Made by a program: the position numbers and the translations under genes. 64,000 nucleotides of DNA from NCBI GenBank assembly GCA_947453825.1, contig CANGHN010000001.1:85629-149628 (forward strand). Direction: 5' to 3'. How positions within the stretch are numbered: the first letter of the stretch is position 1; each line of letters starts with the position of its first letter. Positions 16,584 to 28,660 of the stretch are shown piece after piece. Source of the stretch: Betaproteobacteria bacterium (GTDB lineage Bacteria > Pseudomonadota > Gammaproteobacteria > Burkholderiales > Burkholderiaceae). A model generated the notes under the pieces. That model was not told the DNA's origin. It worked only from the letters and a program-made list of their open reading frames with translations, and ran no database searches.

Positions 16584-18800
16584 TTACTTTGCTTGCGCCT
16601 CTTTCACCTTCAAGCGCCAAGCATGTAGCAATGGTTCTGTATAGCCATTTGGCTGCTCAAGGCCCTTAAAGATCAGATCACTTGCTGCTTGATAGGCAAA
16701 TGAACCTTTGTAGTTTGGCATCATTGGCTGATAGAGGGGATCCCCTGCGTTTTGCATGTCAACAATACTAGCCATACGTTGCATAGCTTCCTCAACTTCA
16801 GCCTTAGTTATATATTTATGGAGTAACCAGTTAGCAATATGCTGACTAGAGATACGCAAAGTAGCGCGATCTTCCATTAATCCAACGTTATAGATATCGG
16901 GAACCTTAGAGCAACCAACACCCTGGTCAATCCAGCGCACCACATAACCCAAGATGCCTTGGCAATTATTATTAAGCGCTTCTCGAATCTCTTCTTTAGT
17001 CCAATCAGGATATAGCGCAATGGGTACAGTCAATAAATCGTCCGTTAAGGCTTCATACTCAGCTTTAGTATCCTGTTTTTCCATATCCTCTTGGATTTTT
17101 GCAACATTCACCTGGTGATAGTGAATTGCATGCAAAGTAGCTGCTGTTGGCGATGGTACCCAAGCAGTGTTAGCACCGGCTTGAGGATGTGCGCCTTTTT
17201 GCTCTACCATTTCTTTCATGAGATCTGGTGCAGGCCACATACCCTTACCAATCTGTGCACGACCACGTAGTCCGCAATCTAAACCTGCCAATACGTTGCG
17301 GCGCTCATATGCACCAAACCATTTAGCGATCTTCATTCTTCCTTTGCGAACCATGGCGCCGCCATACATACCTGTATGCATTTCATCGCCAGTACGATCT
17401 AAGAATCCTGTATTAATGAAGGCCACCCGTCCACCAGCTGCAGCAATAGCAGCTTTAATATTGACGCTCATGCGACGCTCTTCGTCCATGATGCCTAATT
17501 TGACTGTGTTCTCAGGCAAGCCTAGTAATTTTTCAACCCGCCCAAAGAGCTCGCTAGCAAACGCCACTTCTTCGGCGCTATGCATTTTTGGCTTAACAAT
17601 GTAGACAGAACCTTTGCGTGTGTTACCAATCGCTTGAGTTGCAGGACGATGAATATCGTACAAAGCAATTAAGACTGTTACTACGGCATCTAAGATGCCT
17701 TCGTAAATTTCTTTACCTTCCCCAGTGATGATGGCAGGGTTAGTCATTAGGTGGCCAACGTTACGCAGGAATAAAAGTGAGCGGCCATGTAATGTCACAA
17801 CCCCATCTTTTACATCAACCGCACCAATGCCAGCCGTGTATTTACGATCTGGGTTGAGTCTGCGGGTAAAAGTTTTGCCCCCTTTGCTCACTTCCTCGAC
17901 CAGAGTACCTTTTAGAATGCCTAACCAGTTCTCATAAGCGAGTACTTTGTCATCACCATCCACCACTGCTACTGAATCCTCTAAATCCAGAATTGTTGAG
18001 AGTGCAGATTCAAGTACCACATCATTGACACCGGCAGCATCAGTAGCGCCAATGGTTTTGGTCTTATCAATCTGGATATCAATATGAATACCATGATTGC
18101 GCAGCAAAACAGATGATGGTGCAGTGGCATCGCCTTGATAACCTACAAACTGCTTTTCATCAACCAAGCCAGTGGTACCACCATCTTTTAATTTTACTGA
18201 CAGCTTTTTGTCTACAACGCTATATGCCACCACATCTTGATACAAAGCTTTGGCTAAAGGAGCGGCTTGATCTAAAAACTGACGTGCATAGGCAACTACC
18301 CTTGCTCCTCGAACCGGGTTATAAGCAGCGCCTTTATCTGCCCCATCTTCTGTGGAGATAACGTCTGTGCCATACAGGGCATCATATAAAGAACCCCAAC
18401 GAGCATTAGCGGCATTTAAGGCATAACGTGCATTTAGGACAGGAACAACCAGCTGAGGGCCGGCCTGAAGAGCTAGCTCATCATCCACATTCTGCGTACT
18501 AGCAGAGATGTTGGCAGGCTCCTCATCTATGTAACCAATTTCTTTTAGATACTGACGATAGGCAGGCATATTTTTGATTGGACCTGGATTGGCTTTATGC
18601 CATTTATCCAAATCTGCCTGCAGGCGGTCGCGCTTAGCTAACAATGCTTCATTTTTTGGAGTTAAGTCTTTAACGATCGCATCAAAACCTTTCCAAAAAT
18701 CAGCACTCTTAATGCCAGTTCCTGGAAGTACTTTATCTTCAATAAAACGATAGAGGGGGGTTGCTACTTTGAGGCTATTACAGGTAGTGCGGGCAGTCAT
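16584..18800 (-). CDS. glcB: malate synthase G
   Basis: Condenses glyoxylate with acetyl-CoA to malate (glyoxylate assimilation). At 738 aa it has G-isoform length; the A isoform is about 530 aa. The TIM-barrel signatures are visible: [49 protein letters not shown], and the C-terminal [22 protein letters not shown] at 18800. The isocitrate-lyase-superfamily gene at 50631-51497 is not the glyoxylate-cycle isocitrate lyase, so glyoxylate here may come from glycolate or purine breakdown instead. Confidence 0.95.
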   Translation of the reverse strand: MTARTTCNSLKVATPLYRFIEDKVLPGTGIKSADFWKGFDAIVKDLTPKNEALLAKRDRLQADLDKWHKANPGPIKNMPAYRQYLKEIGYIDEEPANISASTQNVDDELALQAGPQLVVPVLNARYALNAANARWGSLYDALYGTDVISTEDGADKGAAYNPVRGARVVAYARQFLDQAAPLAKALYQDVVAYSVVDKKLSVKLKDGGTTGLVDEKQFVGYQGDATAPSSVLLRNHGIHIDIQIDKTKTIGATDAAGVNDVVLESALSTILDLEDSVAVVDGDDKVLAYENWLGILKGTLVEEVSKGGKTFTRRLNPDRKYTAGIGAVDVKDGVVTLHGRSLLFLRNVGHLMTNPAIITGEGKEIYEGILDAVVTVLIALYDIHRPATQAIGNTRKGSVYIVKPKMHSAEEVAFASELFGRVEKLLGLPENTVKLGIMDEERRMSVNIKAAIAAAGGRVAFINTGFLDRTGDEMHTGMYGGAMVRKGRMKIAKWFGAYERRNVLAGLDCGLRGRAQIGKGMWPAPDLMKEMVEQKGAHPQAGANTAWVPSPTAATLHAIHYHQVNVAKIQEDMEKQDTKAEYEALTDDLLTVPIALYPDWTKEEIREALNNNCQGILGYVVRWIDQGVGCSKVPDIYNVGLMEDRATLRISSQHIANWLLHKYITKAEVEEAMQRMASIVDMQNAGDPLYQPMMPNYKGSFAYQAASDLIFKGLEQPNGYTEPLLHAWRLKVKEAQAK

Positions 18801-18855
18801 GTTCTTAATTTCTTATGCAAAAAGTTTAAAAATAGGGGTAATGAATTATTTTCTA

Positions 18856-20217
<1,362 letters not shown>

Positions 20218-20243
20218 TTACAAAATAGGTTGATTGCTTCGCT

Positions 20244-21404
20244 TTATTTCTTCTTCACTTCCCAAGAGCTACCCTGCTTTACCAGCTCACGGTCGCACTC
20301 ATACTCAGCAGCTTGGGCTTTTTCCCCAGCCATCAACTGAATAACAACCTCGCCAGAGTCGCGAAGACTTGCAATGACTTGATTCAACTTAGCATCATCG
20401 ATCCAAGGAGCAAGAATCGCTAACTTGCGAACTTTTAATGGCGATAAGCCTGACAAAGTTAAAAGATCTAATGAGAAACCGGTTGCTGGACGTGAGCGAC
20501 CAAAAGCTTGACCAACATGGTCATAACGACCACCCCTGGCAATAGGTTGCGGCAACTTATCTACATAGGCAGCAAACATCACACCGCTGTGATATTGATA
20601 ACCGCGCAGATCTGCCAAATCAATACTCAGCTCTAGGTCGCTTGATGAACCCATCGCTGTAACCAGACGCTCTAAATCAGCTAATGCTTGATCAATGTGA
20701 GCATGCTTTGGTAATACCTTTTTAGCATTTTCCAATACTTGCGCACAAGGGCCATTCAAGTCAGTTAAAGCCATTAAGGCATCGCCCACCTTAGCAGGCA
20801 AGCAGCTGGCCCATTTAGCCAAACGAGGACGATCCTTGGTTTGCAATAGGCCATACAAGGTTTCAACGGTTTCTTTATCCAAATCTTGGTCAGCCAAAAT
20901 ACCAGACAAGATGCCAGCGTGTGACAAATCTAGATACACCTGATTCAAACCCGCAATTGAGATTGTTTTGAGGAGCAAAGTAATAGCCTCAAAATCAGCT
21001 TCCCATGTTGCGCAGCCATAAATTTCTGCCCCTAACTGAAGATCTTCGCGTGCTGAGCTACCTACCGGAGTACGAGCATGCGCAACTGACCCTGCATAAC
21101 AAAGGCGAGTTATACCGGGACGATTTAATAAATGCGCATCAATACGCGCTACTTGCGGAGTAATGTCAGCACGTAAACCTAAGGTACGACCAGATAGCTG
21201 ATCAACCAATTTGAAGGTTTGCAAATTCAGATCTGAGCCAGTACCAGTTAATAAAGAGTCTAGAAATTCTAAGATTGGAGGAGCAACTAACTCATAGCCA
21301 TACGATTGATAGAGATCCAAGATAGCGCGACGCAAAGCCTCTACCTTGCGAGCCTCAGCTGGCAAAACGTCTGCAATATCTTCAGGAAGTAACCAACGAT
21401 TCAT
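20244..21404 (-). CDS. hisZ: ATP phosphoribosyltransferase regulatory subunit HisZ
   Basis: A histidyl-tRNA synthetase paralogue that is catalytically inactive as a synthetase and pairs with the short form of HisG to start histidine biosynthesis. The 386 aa resemble the class II core: a DIADVLPAEARKVEALRRAI start, SYGYELVAPPILEFLDSL, LRADITPQVARID (motif 2 region), and ARGGRYDHVGQAFGRSRPATGFSLDL. Its sequence and size differ from the true hisS at 28661-29989. It lies 20 bp downstream of hflC in the conserved hflKC-hisZ-purA order. Confidence 0.93.
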   Translation of the reverse strand: MNRWLLPEDIADVLPAEARKVEALRRAILDLYQSYGYELVAPPILEFLDSLLTGTGSDLNLQTFKLVDQLSGRTLGLRADITPQVARIDAHLLNRPGITRLCYAGSVAHARTPVGSSAREDLQLGAEIYGCATWEADFEAITLLLKTISIAGLNQVYLDLSHAGILSGILADQDLDKETVETLYGLLQTKDRPRLAKWASCLPAKVGDALMALTDLNGPCAQVLENAKKVLPKHAHIDQALADLERLVTAMGSSSDLELSIDLADLRGYQYHSGVMFAAYVDKLPQPIARGGRYDHVGQAFGRSRPATGFSLDLLTLSGLSPLKVRKLAILAPWIDDAKLNQVIASLRDSGEVVIQLMAGEKAQAAEYECDRELVKQGSSWEVKKK

Positions 21405-21424
21405 GATGTGAATGATTCACTTTC

Positions 21425-22294
21425 TTATTTTTTGTGCAAGAACTTGAAGAACTCGCCATTAGGCTCAACCACCATAACGTCTTTCTTATCCTTAAAAGAG
21501 CTACGATAAGCCTCTAAGCTTTGATAAAACTGTGCGAACTGGGGATCGCGTCCAAATGCTTCAGCATATAAAGCTGTAGCCTTGGCATCCCCTGCCCCTT
21601 TAATTTTTTGAGCATCGCGATACGCTTCAGCCAGAATGGTATCGCGCTGACGTTCAGCATTTGCACGAATCTTGTCTGACTCCGCCGCCCCTGTAGAGCG
21701 CAATTCATTTGCTACACGCTTACGTTCGGCTTCCATACGGCGATAAACCGAATCACTAATTTCAGCCAAGAGATCAACACGCTTTAAACGGACATCCACA
21801 ATCTCGACGCCGATATCAGAGGCATCATCTGCAACTTTTTTACGAATACCCTGCATCACTTGTTCGCGCTGATCAGAAATTAACTCACGTACAGTGCGCT
21901 TCGTGAATTCTTCGTTTAAAGCTGAACGTACCAACTGCGTCAAACGATCTTGCGCCAGACGCTCATCACCTTTAAAACTAATAAAGAATTTACGCGGATC
22001 AACAATGCGCCATTTCACATAAGAATCAACCAGCAGATTCTTCTTCTCAGCAGTAATAAAACGCTCAGCCTCTGGGTTATCGATCGTTAAGATACGACGA
22101 TCGAAGAAGCGCACACTTTCAAAAGGTCCTGGGTATTTAACGCGCAAGCCTGGCTCTTCAATTACCCGAACAATCTGACCAAAAGAAAATACAACTGCAA
22201 ATTTACGTTGGTCAACAATAAAAATACTGGAAGAGAGTACATAAATGACTGCGATAAACGCAATCACAGCAACAATCAAGCGGTTTGCATTCAT
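21425..22294 (-). CDS. hflC: protease modulator HflC (SPFH family)
   Basis: Inner-membrane partner of HflK. The HflKC complex surrounds the FtsH protease and modulates its degradation of membrane proteins. The 289-aa protein has an N-terminal membrane anchor (LIVAVIAFIAVIYVLSSSIFIV), the SPFH/Band-7 domain (QRKFAVVFSFGQIVRVIEEPGL) and a helical region with repeated alanine-rich coiled coil (ANAERQRDTILAEAYRDAQ). The start codon overlaps the hflK stop (ATGA), so the pair is translationally coupled. Confidence 0.95.
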   Translation of the reverse strand: MNANRLIVAVIAFIAVIYVLSSSIFIVDQRKFAVVFSFGQIVRVIEEPGLRVKYPGPFESVRFFDRRILTIDNPEAERFITAEKKNLLVDSYVKWRIVDPRKFFISFKGDERLAQDRLTQLVRSALNEEFTKRTVRELISDQREQVMQGIRKKVADDASDIGVEIVDVRLKRVDLLAEISDSVYRRMEAERKRVANELRSTGAAESDKIRANAERQRDTILAEAYRDAQKIKGAGDAKATALYAEAFGRDPQFAQFYQSLEAYRSSFKDKKDVMVVEPNGEFFKFLHKK

Positions 22295-23817
22295 TGTCTG
22301 GACTCCCGATCACGACTACGGAGGCCATCGCGCTTATCCAGCGAACGCTCATTAGTGTTACCCACTGAAGCAGGCATTGCAGGCGGGTTATTTGTGGCAG
22401 GCGTTGGATTATTAACACCAGTTGCACCGCCCACTGTTACTGAACCCGTAGGAGTAGCGACGTTACCTTGATTGACAGTTGAGTTTGCTACTTGCGCACT
22501 TTCTGCGCTAACTTGGGCAATGATTTTATCGAGCGGTAGATACAAAAGGCTATTGCTCTTAGTCGTATCTACTAAGATCTTCGTAACGTTGTTGTACATC
22601 TCGCGCATGCTATCGATATACATACGATCTCGCGTTACTTGAGGCGCTTTGGAATACTCAACCAAAATTTGCTTGAAACGTGTGGCATCACCCTCAGCAG
22701 TGGCAACCACCCGTGCCTTATAGCCCTCAGCCTCCTGGATTAAACGAGCTGCAGTTCCCTTGGCGCGAGGAATGATGTCATTGGCGTAGGCTTGACCCTC
22801 GCTCTTGAGGCGCTCCTGATCTTGTCCGGCCTTCACAGCATCATCAAATGCTGCTTGAACTTGCTCAGGGGGTTGCACATTTTGCACAGTCACACTAGTG
22901 ACGTATATACCGCTCTTGTAGCTATCCAATATCTTTTGAATTGAGTTTGCTAAATCAATTCCGATTTTTTCCCGCCCTTCATAGAGCACGGTATCCATCT
23001 TGCTACGCGCAACAATTTCGCGTACAGCCGTTTCGGCCGCCTGTATTACTGAGGCATCAGGATCGCGATTATTAAACAAATAATCTGTTGAATCTTTAAG
23101 ACGGTATTGCACAGCAAAGCGCACGTCGATGATATTTTCATCTTCGGTGAGCATTGAAGAATCCTTCTGATTGGTTGCCTTAATCAATATCGGACGACCC
23201 ACTTCAACTGAGCGAACGGCAGATAAGTTCACTGTCTCGGCAGACTGAATCGGCCAAGGCATATGCCAATTAATGCCTGGCTTAGCGGTGTAATCATATT
23301 TACCGAAAGTCAGAATCACACCAGCCTGACCTTCTTGAATAATAAAAAAACCACTGCAGATCCAAATTAAAAAGGCGGCGGCGGCACCAATTAAAACGCT
23401 CGCTTTCGATCCAAATGGATTACTAAAGTTAAAGTTAAAGTTTGGCGTGCCATTGCCACCACCGTTACCGCCACGCTGTGATGGCGGAGGAATATCAGTG
23501 CTACTTGGCTTGTTAGCGGACCTACTAGGTGGGGTGCTTGTCTTACCAGGCGTTTTCTTACCGCCAAAAATACCTGCAATACGGTCGTTGAAGTCCCGCC
23601 ATAGCTCATCCAAATCCGGAGGACCATCGGGCTTATTAACGGGATTGGCTGGCTGTTTGCTTGGCTGAGTCTCTGTGGGCTTATTGGAATCCGGATCTAC
23701 TTTTGGAGCTTGATCGCTTCCCTGCCCATCTTTAGCATCCTTAGAGCCCGCAGAATTGTGGCTGTTACCCCACCCCGGATCGTTCACCGAAAAAAGGTCT
23801 AGAAATTTACGCATCAT
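22291..23817 (-). CDS. hflK: FtsH protease activity modulator HflK
   Basis: Membrane-anchored SPFH protein that forms a hetero-oligomeric cage with HflC around FtsH. At 508 aa it is longer than E. coli HflK (419). The excess is a proline- and glycine-rich cytoplasmic N-terminus (about residues 10-140, with GGNGGGNG) ahead of the single membrane span (LIGAAAAFLIWICSGFFII). The Band-7 domain follows (EGQAGVILTFGKYDYTAKPGI). The C-terminal 70 residues are low-complexity (Asn, Thr, Val, Pro). It overlaps the hflX stop by 11 bp. Confidence 0.95.
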   Translation of the reverse strand: MMRKFLDLFSVNDPGWGNSHNSAGSKDAKDGQGSDQAPKVDPDSNKPTETQPSKQPANPVNKPDGPPDLDELWRDFNDRIAGIFGGKKTPGKTSTPPSRSANKPSSTDIPPPSQRGGNGGGNGTPNFNFNFSNPFGSKASVLIGAAAAFLIWICSGFFIIQEGQAGVILTFGKYDYTAKPGINWHMPWPIQSAETVNLSAVRSVEVGRPILIKATNQKDSSMLTEDENIIDVRFAVQYRLKDSTDYLFNNRDPDASVIQAAETAVREIVARSKMDTVLYEGREKIGIDLANSIQKILDSYKSGIYVTSVTVQNVQPPEQVQAAFDDAVKAGQDQERLKSEGQAYANDIIPRAKGTAARLIQEAEGYKARVVATAEGDATRFKQILVEYSKAPQVTRDRMYIDSMREMYNNVTKILVDTTKSNSLLYLPLDKIIAQVSAESAQVANSTVNQGNVATPTGSVTVGGATGVNNPTPATNNPPAMPASVGNTNERSLDKRDGLRSRDRESRQ

Positions 23818-25048
23818 TAGAAAAATAGCTTCGGTTGGGAATCGGATTAAATTCAGAAGATTCTGGTCGTTCAGGTAATGGCTCTAAAAACTCATCCGGG
23901 GCCAATTGCTTCTTGGCACGGTTGTGCTCGACCCTTATTCTATCAGTCATTTGGGAGCATTCAGTCAGAGCTAGACGCAGTAAATCGAGCCCCATACCCG
24001 TCTGGGCGGAGAGGAAAATTTTGCTTGGAAAGCCCTGTCCATCACGCTCTAAAAGCGCCCCACGGGTAAAGGTTTGAGGCATTTGGTCAATTTTGTTCAT
24101 GACTTCTATCCGGGGGGTATCTTGGGCCCCAATTTCCTCCAAAACCGCCTCAACCTCTGCTTTTTGCTCTTTGGCTACAGGGCTACAGGCATCAATCACA
24201 TGCAAAATGAGGTCCGCGTGAATGGTTTCATCTAGGGTGGCTCTAAAAGCCTCTACTAGTTGGTGTGGCAAATCCCGAATAAATCCCACCGTATCTGAGA
24301 CAACAATCGACCCTACCCCCTCCAAATGTACTTTTCTAGAGGTGGTGTCCAGAGTGGCAAACAATTGATCTGCAGCATAAGTACCTGCTTTAGTTAGGGC
24401 ATTAAATAGGGTGGATTTACCAGCATTGGTATATCCCACCAAAGACACTGAAAAGACATCCTTGCGGTTGCGGGCTCTTCTTTGAGTTCTTTGTTGGCGC
24501 TGTAGCTTCTCGAGCTCATTTTCTAGGCGCTTCGCTTTAGTAGCCAGCATCCGGCGATCCAACTCCATCTGAGTTTCTCCAGGACCTCCGCGCACGCCAA
24601 TACCACCACGTTGACGTTCCAAGTGACTCCAAGCGCGCACCAAACGTGACATGCGATAACGCACTTGCGCTAGCTCAACCTGTGTCTTACCAATATGACT
24701 TTGGGCCCTTTGACTAAAGATATCCAAAATCAAACCCGTGCGATCCATCACATGGCGACCGAGGTGGCGCTCTAAATTACGTTGCTGGGTTGGTGAAAGT
24801 GGATGATTAAATATTGCTAACTCAGCGTCATGCTCTTCCATTACGCGCTTGAGTTCATTTACCTTACCGGAACCAATAAATAAAGCAGGATCAGTTCTGC
24901 CTTTACGGCCTATCACACTAGCTGCGGGTATAGAGCCAGCGCTGTCAGCCAAGAGGCTGAGCTCGGCCATGCTGTCTGCAAAATCTTCGCGTCCTGTATC
25001 AACACCAACTAGGACGGCGCGTGCCGCATCTACTCCGGTTTTATACAG
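23807..25048 (-). CDS. hflX: ribosome-splitting GTPase HflX
   Basis: GTPase of the HflX family, which rescues stalled ribosomes by splitting the 70S subunits. It has the N-terminal domain ([22 protein letters not shown]), a glycine-rich linker ([18 protein letters not shown]), then the G domain: [14 protein letters not shown] (G1), [11 protein letters not shown] (G3), NKID (G4). The first in-frame ATG (24970) would remove the conserved stretch [18 protein letters not shown]. Between the upstream in-frame TAG (25061-25063) and that ATG no ATG, GTG or TTG exists; the CTG at 25048-25046, preceded by GAAGAAGG, is the best start. It overlaps the last 8 bases of hfq. Confidence 0.9.
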   Translation of the reverse strand: MYKTGVDAARAVLVGVDTGREDFADSMAELSLLADSAGSIPAASVIGRKGRTDPALFIGSGKVNELKRVMEEHDAELAIFNHPLSPTQQRNLERHLGRHVMDRTGLILDIFSQRAQSHIGKTQVELAQVRYRMSRLVRAWSHLERQRGGIGVRGGPGETQMELDRRMLATKAKRLENELEKLQRQQRTQRRARNRKDVFSVSLVGYTNAGKSTLFNALTKAGTYAADQLFATLDTTSRKVHLEGVGSIVVSDTVGFIRDLPHQLVEAFRATLDETIHADLILHVIDACSPVAKEQKAEVEAVLEEIGAQDTPRIEVMNKIDQMPQTFTRGALLERDGQGFPSKIFLSAQTGMGLDLLRLALTECSQMTDRIRVEHNRAKKQLAPDEFLEPLPERPESSEFNPIPNRSYFSNDA

Positions 25049-25283
25049 GGCTGCCTTCTTCTATACGGAAGTCAATCGCACGAGCGGGAACGATCGTGGA
25101 AATTGCATGTTTGTAAACCATCTGTGTAACAGTATTACGCAGTAGGACAACATATTGATCAAAGGATTCAATATTGCCTTGTAACTTAATACCGTTCACA
25201 AGATAGATCGAGACAGGAATATGCTCTTTGCGCAAAGCGTTGAGGAATGGATCCTGTAGTAATTGAATTTTATTGTTATTCAT
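25041..25283 (-). CDS. hfq: RNA chaperone Hfq
   Basis: Hexameric Sm-like protein that pairs small RNAs with target mRNAs. The 80-aa sequence contains the Sm1 motif ([28 protein letters not shown]) and Sm2 ([12 protein letters not shown]), including the Lys and His of the proximal uridine pocket. The unstructured C-terminal tail is very short compared with E. coli (102 aa), as is common in this order. An excellent AAGGAG lies before the ATG, and it has its own promoter upstream. Confidence 0.97.
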   Translation of the reverse strand: MNNNKIQLLQDPFLNALRKEHIPVSIYLVNGIKLQGNIESFDQYVVLLRNTVTQMVYKHAISTIVPARAIDFRIEEGSPV

Positions 25284-25379
25284 ACTGCTCCTTATCGATC
25301 TTTTACTGATTAGCTTTTTTGGGAGTCTTGCTTTTTTAATGACATCAAATTTGAACTACAAATAACTATTGCCGAGCTT

Positions 25380-25408
25380 TTTATATTGGCTCAATTCAAC
25401 AAAATCAA
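25380..25408 (-). promoter_or_regulatory. hfq sigma-70 promoter
   Basis: On the minus strand TTGATT (25408-25403), exactly 17 bp spacer, TATAAA (25385-25380). It implies a leader of roughly 90 nt before the hfq ATG (25283). The 164-bp gap between der and hfq holds no other recognisable feature. Confidence 0.55.
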
Positions 25409-25447
25409 GCCCTTAATTGAATCCGGGAAGATAAGCTTAGCGCAAAA

Positions 25448-26812
25448 TTACCGCTTTTTGCCTTTTTTACCCTTATCAGCATCTACATAAGGGTTTTTAG
25501 CTGTATTCATCTGGATGCGCAAAGGCGTACCGCGTAACTTAAAGACGTCCCTAAAACGACCTTCTAAGTATCGTTTATAGCTATCGGTCACTCCGCTTAA
25601 AGAGGTTCCATGAATCACCACAATGGGTGGGTTCATGCCCCCTTGGTGTGCATAGCGCAATTTGGGACGACCCATGCCGACACGTTTTGGTTGTTGATGC
25701 TCAATCGCCTCTTGCAAAATTCGGGTCAATCTTGGGGTTGGCAATTTAGCCATCGCTGCAGCATATGCAGAATCAACATCCTTGAAGAGCTCTTTTAGAC
25801 CGGTACCTTTCTTTGCAGAGATCGGGTGCACATTCGCAAAATCTAAGAAACGAAGCTTTTGCGCAATCTCTAGACGTGCACGCTCTTTAACGTAAGAATC
25901 GATGCCATCCCACTTATTCACAGCAACCACTAGAGCGCGCCCTGCTTCTACGATGAATCCTGCAATATGTGCATCTTGTTCCGAAATATCTTGTTGTGCA
26001 TCTAGCATTAGGATCACTACATTACAGTCCGCAATCGCTTGCAATGTTTTTACAACTGAAAATTTTTCAATCGCTTCAAATACCTTACCGCGACGACGTA
26101 AACCTGCAGTATCTACCAAGATATAGGGCTTACCGTTACGCTCAAACGGCACTTCAATTGCATCACGCGTTGTTCCGGGCATATCAAATGCAATCACCCG
26201 CTCTTCACCAATTAACTTATTGATCAGGGTAGATTTACCAACGTTTGGTCGACCCACTACTGCAATCTTCATTGGACGATTGGGATCGCTCGCTAATTCA
26301 TCCTCTTCTGGCTCTGCAATACCCAAGGAGTCCAGAGCGTCATCAATTAAGCCGCGTACACCATCGCCATGGGCAGAAGAAATTGGGAAAGGCTCACCTA
26401 AGCCAAGTTCGTGAAAGTCTGCGGTTACTACACCAGCCTGCATACCTTCGGTCTTATTGACCGCAAGAATGATTGGTCGTCCAGTCTTGCGTAAGAAATC
26501 GGCAATTACACGGTCTTGTGGAGCCATACCCAAGCGACCATCTACCAAGAAAATCACAATGTCAGATTCGGCTACTGCTTGCTTGGTCTGCTTAGCCATC
26601 TCGGCCACAATCCCGGTCTTAGCAACCGGCTCAAATCCACCGGTATCCACACAAATAAAGGCACGCTCACCAATGCGACCTTTGCCGTAGTGACGATCCC
26701 TTGTTAGCCCTGAAAAATCTGCAACTAAGGCATCACGTGAACGCGTTAAGCGATTAAAAAGCGTCGACTTTCCAACATTAGGACGGCCGACGATAGTGAT
26801 GACTGGATTCAT
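25448..26812 (-). CDS. der: ribosome biogenesis GTPase Der (EngA)
   Basis: Essential GTPase with two tandem G domains needed for 50S subunit maturation. In 454 aa: G1 of domain 1 [14 protein letters not shown] (about residues 8-21) with DTGGFE, and G1 of domain 2 [14 protein letters not shown] (about 187-200) with DTAGLRRR and NKWD. A C-terminal KH-like domain ([28 protein letters not shown]) is followed by a lysine-rich tail (GKKGKKR). The start ATG overlaps the bamB stop (ATGA). Confidence 0.97.
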   Translation of the reverse strand: MNPVITIVGRPNVGKSTLFNRLTRSRDALVADFSGLTRDRHYGKGRIGERAFICVDTGGFEPVAKTGIVAEMAKQTKQAVAESDIVIFLVDGRLGMAPQDRVIADFLRKTGRPIILAVNKTEGMQAGVVTADFHELGLGEPFPISSAHGDGVRGLIDDALDSLGIAEPEEDELASDPNRPMKIAVVGRPNVGKSTLINKLIGEERVIAFDMPGTTRDAIEVPFERNGKPYILVDTAGLRRRGKVFEAIEKFSVVKTLQAIADCNVVILMLDAQQDISEQDAHIAGFIVEAGRALVVAVNKWDGIDSYVKERARLEIAQKLRFLDFANVHPISAKKGTGLKELFKDVDSAYAAAMAKLPTPRLTRILQEAIEHQQPKRVGMGRPKLRYAHQGGMNPPIVVIHGTSLSGVTDSYKRYLEGRFRDVFKLRGTPLRIQMNTAKNPYVDADKGKKGKKR

Positions 26813-27966
26813 TTGGGACTGTACGCCGCTATTTTTCCACCCTGAGATTGAATCAAGATGAGGCCGCCAACCGCAATCGGGGCAGCAGAGATTGGACTGC
26901 TGTCGTGACGAATGCGCGCAAGCATCTCACCACTCGCTTGAGAAAATGCATGAACATAACCTTGAGCGTCGCCCATGAGTAGAACCTTTCCAACCGCTAA
27001 AGATTCACCAACATCGCGATACGTTAGCTGGGTGTTCTCCCAGATTTGATTACCGTCTTTAGTAGCAAATGCAGTGACATAGGATTTCTCATTTGCTGAA
27101 AAAACCATCGTCGGGCTTTGAGAGGTGCCGGTGTAACTTGAATAATCTTTAAACCACAAGAGATTACCGGTACGCGCCTGACCACAACCAATGCGCCCCT
27201 GATATGATACAGCGCACAGAATCTCGCCTTCCATGCTGGGCTTAGCAGTCACATCATTTAGACGTTCAATCTCAGAAAATCCTTTGGGAAACGACACTGG
27301 TGTTTCCCAAACCAAACCACCATTCGCAATCGCGATCATGCCAAAGCGACCGCCAGCAAATCCTGTCACGATCACTTCGTTGCCAATCGCTAACATGCCG
27401 TAGCCAACACGCAATGACAAGGCAGATTGTTGCCGCTGATAAACCCATTTACGTGTACCGGTGAGCGCATCTAATCCAATAAAGCGGTTATCTAGGGCGC
27501 GGACAATCACAACACCACCAGCTACTATTGGCTCACTTAACACTTCACTGCCAATACTGACATTCCAAAGTGGCTTACCAGCGTCGTCATAGGCGTAGAC
27601 CATACCTTTGATGCTGACTGCGACGGTTGTGCGACCGTCAGAACCTGGACCAATTGCGAGGCGCTCTGGGACTGAAGCTTCCCAGAGTTTTTTACCTGTG
27701 AGCAAATCAATTTTGACTAAATTGCCACCGTGGGAAGCAGCATATACAGCATCACCTGCAACTACCGGATGAAAATTAAACGATTCAGATGAACCAACAC
27801 TAGTTGACCAAACTGGCTGCATATCGAACTGGTTTATGACAGCAACCAAATCCGCTGGTTTGCGAACTCGCGAATTACCGGAGCATGCAATAAGAGTAAC
27901 CACCAGCGAAGCCAGCAAGACAGTGGCGGCAAAACGTCCAAACAACCGCTTCACGGTAGTCGTCAC
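26809..27966 (-). CDS. bamB: outer membrane assembly lipoprotein BamB
   Basis: Lipoprotein subunit of the BAM complex, which inserts beta-barrel proteins into the outer membrane. The 385-aa protein has a lipobox signal peptide ending [10 protein letters not shown] (the Cys becomes lipidated), followed by an eight-bladed PQQ-type beta-propeller with repeated patterns such as [20 protein letters not shown] and [14 protein letters not shown]. The start codon is GTG at 27966, inside the yfgM stop (GTGA). It is coupled to der downstream, the conserved yfgM-bamB-der order. Confidence 0.95.
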   Translation of the reverse strand: MTTTVKRLFGRFAATVLLASLVVTLIACSGNSRVRKPADLVAVINQFDMQPVWSTSVGSSESFNFHPVVAGDAVYAASHGGNLVKIDLLTGKKLWEASVPERLAIGPGSDGRTTVAVSIKGMVYAYDDAGKPLWNVSIGSEVLSEPIVAGGVVIVRALDNRFIGLDALTGTRKWVYQRQQSALSLRVGYGMLAIGNEVIVTGFAGGRFGMIAIANGGLVWETPVSFPKGFSEIERLNDVTAKPSMEGEILCAVSYQGRIGCGQARTGNLLWFKDYSSYTGTSQSPTMVFSANEKSYVTAFATKDGNQIWENTQLTYRDVGESLAVGKVLLMGDAQGYVHAFSQASGEMLARIRHDSSPISAAPIAVGGLILIQSQGGKIAAYSPK

Positions 27967-28622
27967 TGTGCGACTCCTCCGACTGCATCCAATTTCACTT
28001 TCAGAAGTCGACGCGCCTCTTCAGGAAACTCCTTGGCCTGATCTAGCTTTTTCCAAGCGTCTTGATAACTAGTCTTCGCTTGATCATTCTTCTTTTGAGC
28101 CAAATACCAATCTCCTCGGCGCTCTAACCATAGGGCCTCAAAACCAATAATCGGTTTCTCATTCAAAATCTGATCAGCTTCTGCAAAATCTTTTTCACTA
28201 CCCAGTTCAATTAACTGAGCTACTAACCGTAACTTAGCTAAAGCTAGGTAACCGTCATTGGCTGCATTCTTAGCGGCCCAACGCAAATATTCCATTGCTT
28301 TAGCGCTATCGCCGGCGTCTGATGCAATTCGCGCTGCAACCAAACTCGACATGGCTGCATAAGGAGTCCGAGCAAAATCTTTTTGTAAGTCCTCAGTAGC
28401 TCGCTGAGTTTGATCTTTATCGCCTTTAGCAATTGCACTAACCATGGTCTCATAAAGCTTAGAGGCTTCCATTGCCTGATTGTTGCGCCACCACTGATAG
28501 CCGCTATAGGCAGCATATGCAAACAAAGCTGCAGTAGCAATACCAGTAATGAGGTTGCGATACTTCTGCCAAAATGCTTTGAATTGGTCTAATTGTTCTT
28601 GTTCTTCGAGATCTAAAGGCAT
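27963..28622 (-). CDS. yfgM: YfgM-like TPR protein (SecYEG-associated ancillary factor)
   Basis: Membrane-anchored periplasmic TPR protein, 219 aa. A short cytoplasmic N-terminus (MPLDLEEQEQLDQFKAFWQKYRN) is followed by a single span (LITGIATAALFAYAAYSGYQWW) and helical TPR-like repeats (SAKAMEYLRWAAKNAANDGYLALAKLRLVAQL). The E. coli homologue works with PpiD at the translocon as a periplasmic chaperone. It lies between hisS and bamB, its standard place. Confidence 0.92.
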   Translation of the reverse strand: MPLDLEEQEQLDQFKAFWQKYRNLITGIATAALFAYAAYSGYQWWRNNQAMEASKLYETMVSAIAKGDKDQTQRATEDLQKDFARTPYAAMSSLVAARIASDAGDSAKAMEYLRWAAKNAANDGYLALAKLRLVAQLIELGSEKDFAEADQILNEKPIIGFEALWLERRGDWYLAQKKNDQAKTSYQDAWKKLDQAKEFPEEARRLLKVKLDAVGGVAQ

Positions 28623-28660
28623 GTCAATCCAGGCTTATTAAAAGTAATGTATTGCTAATT

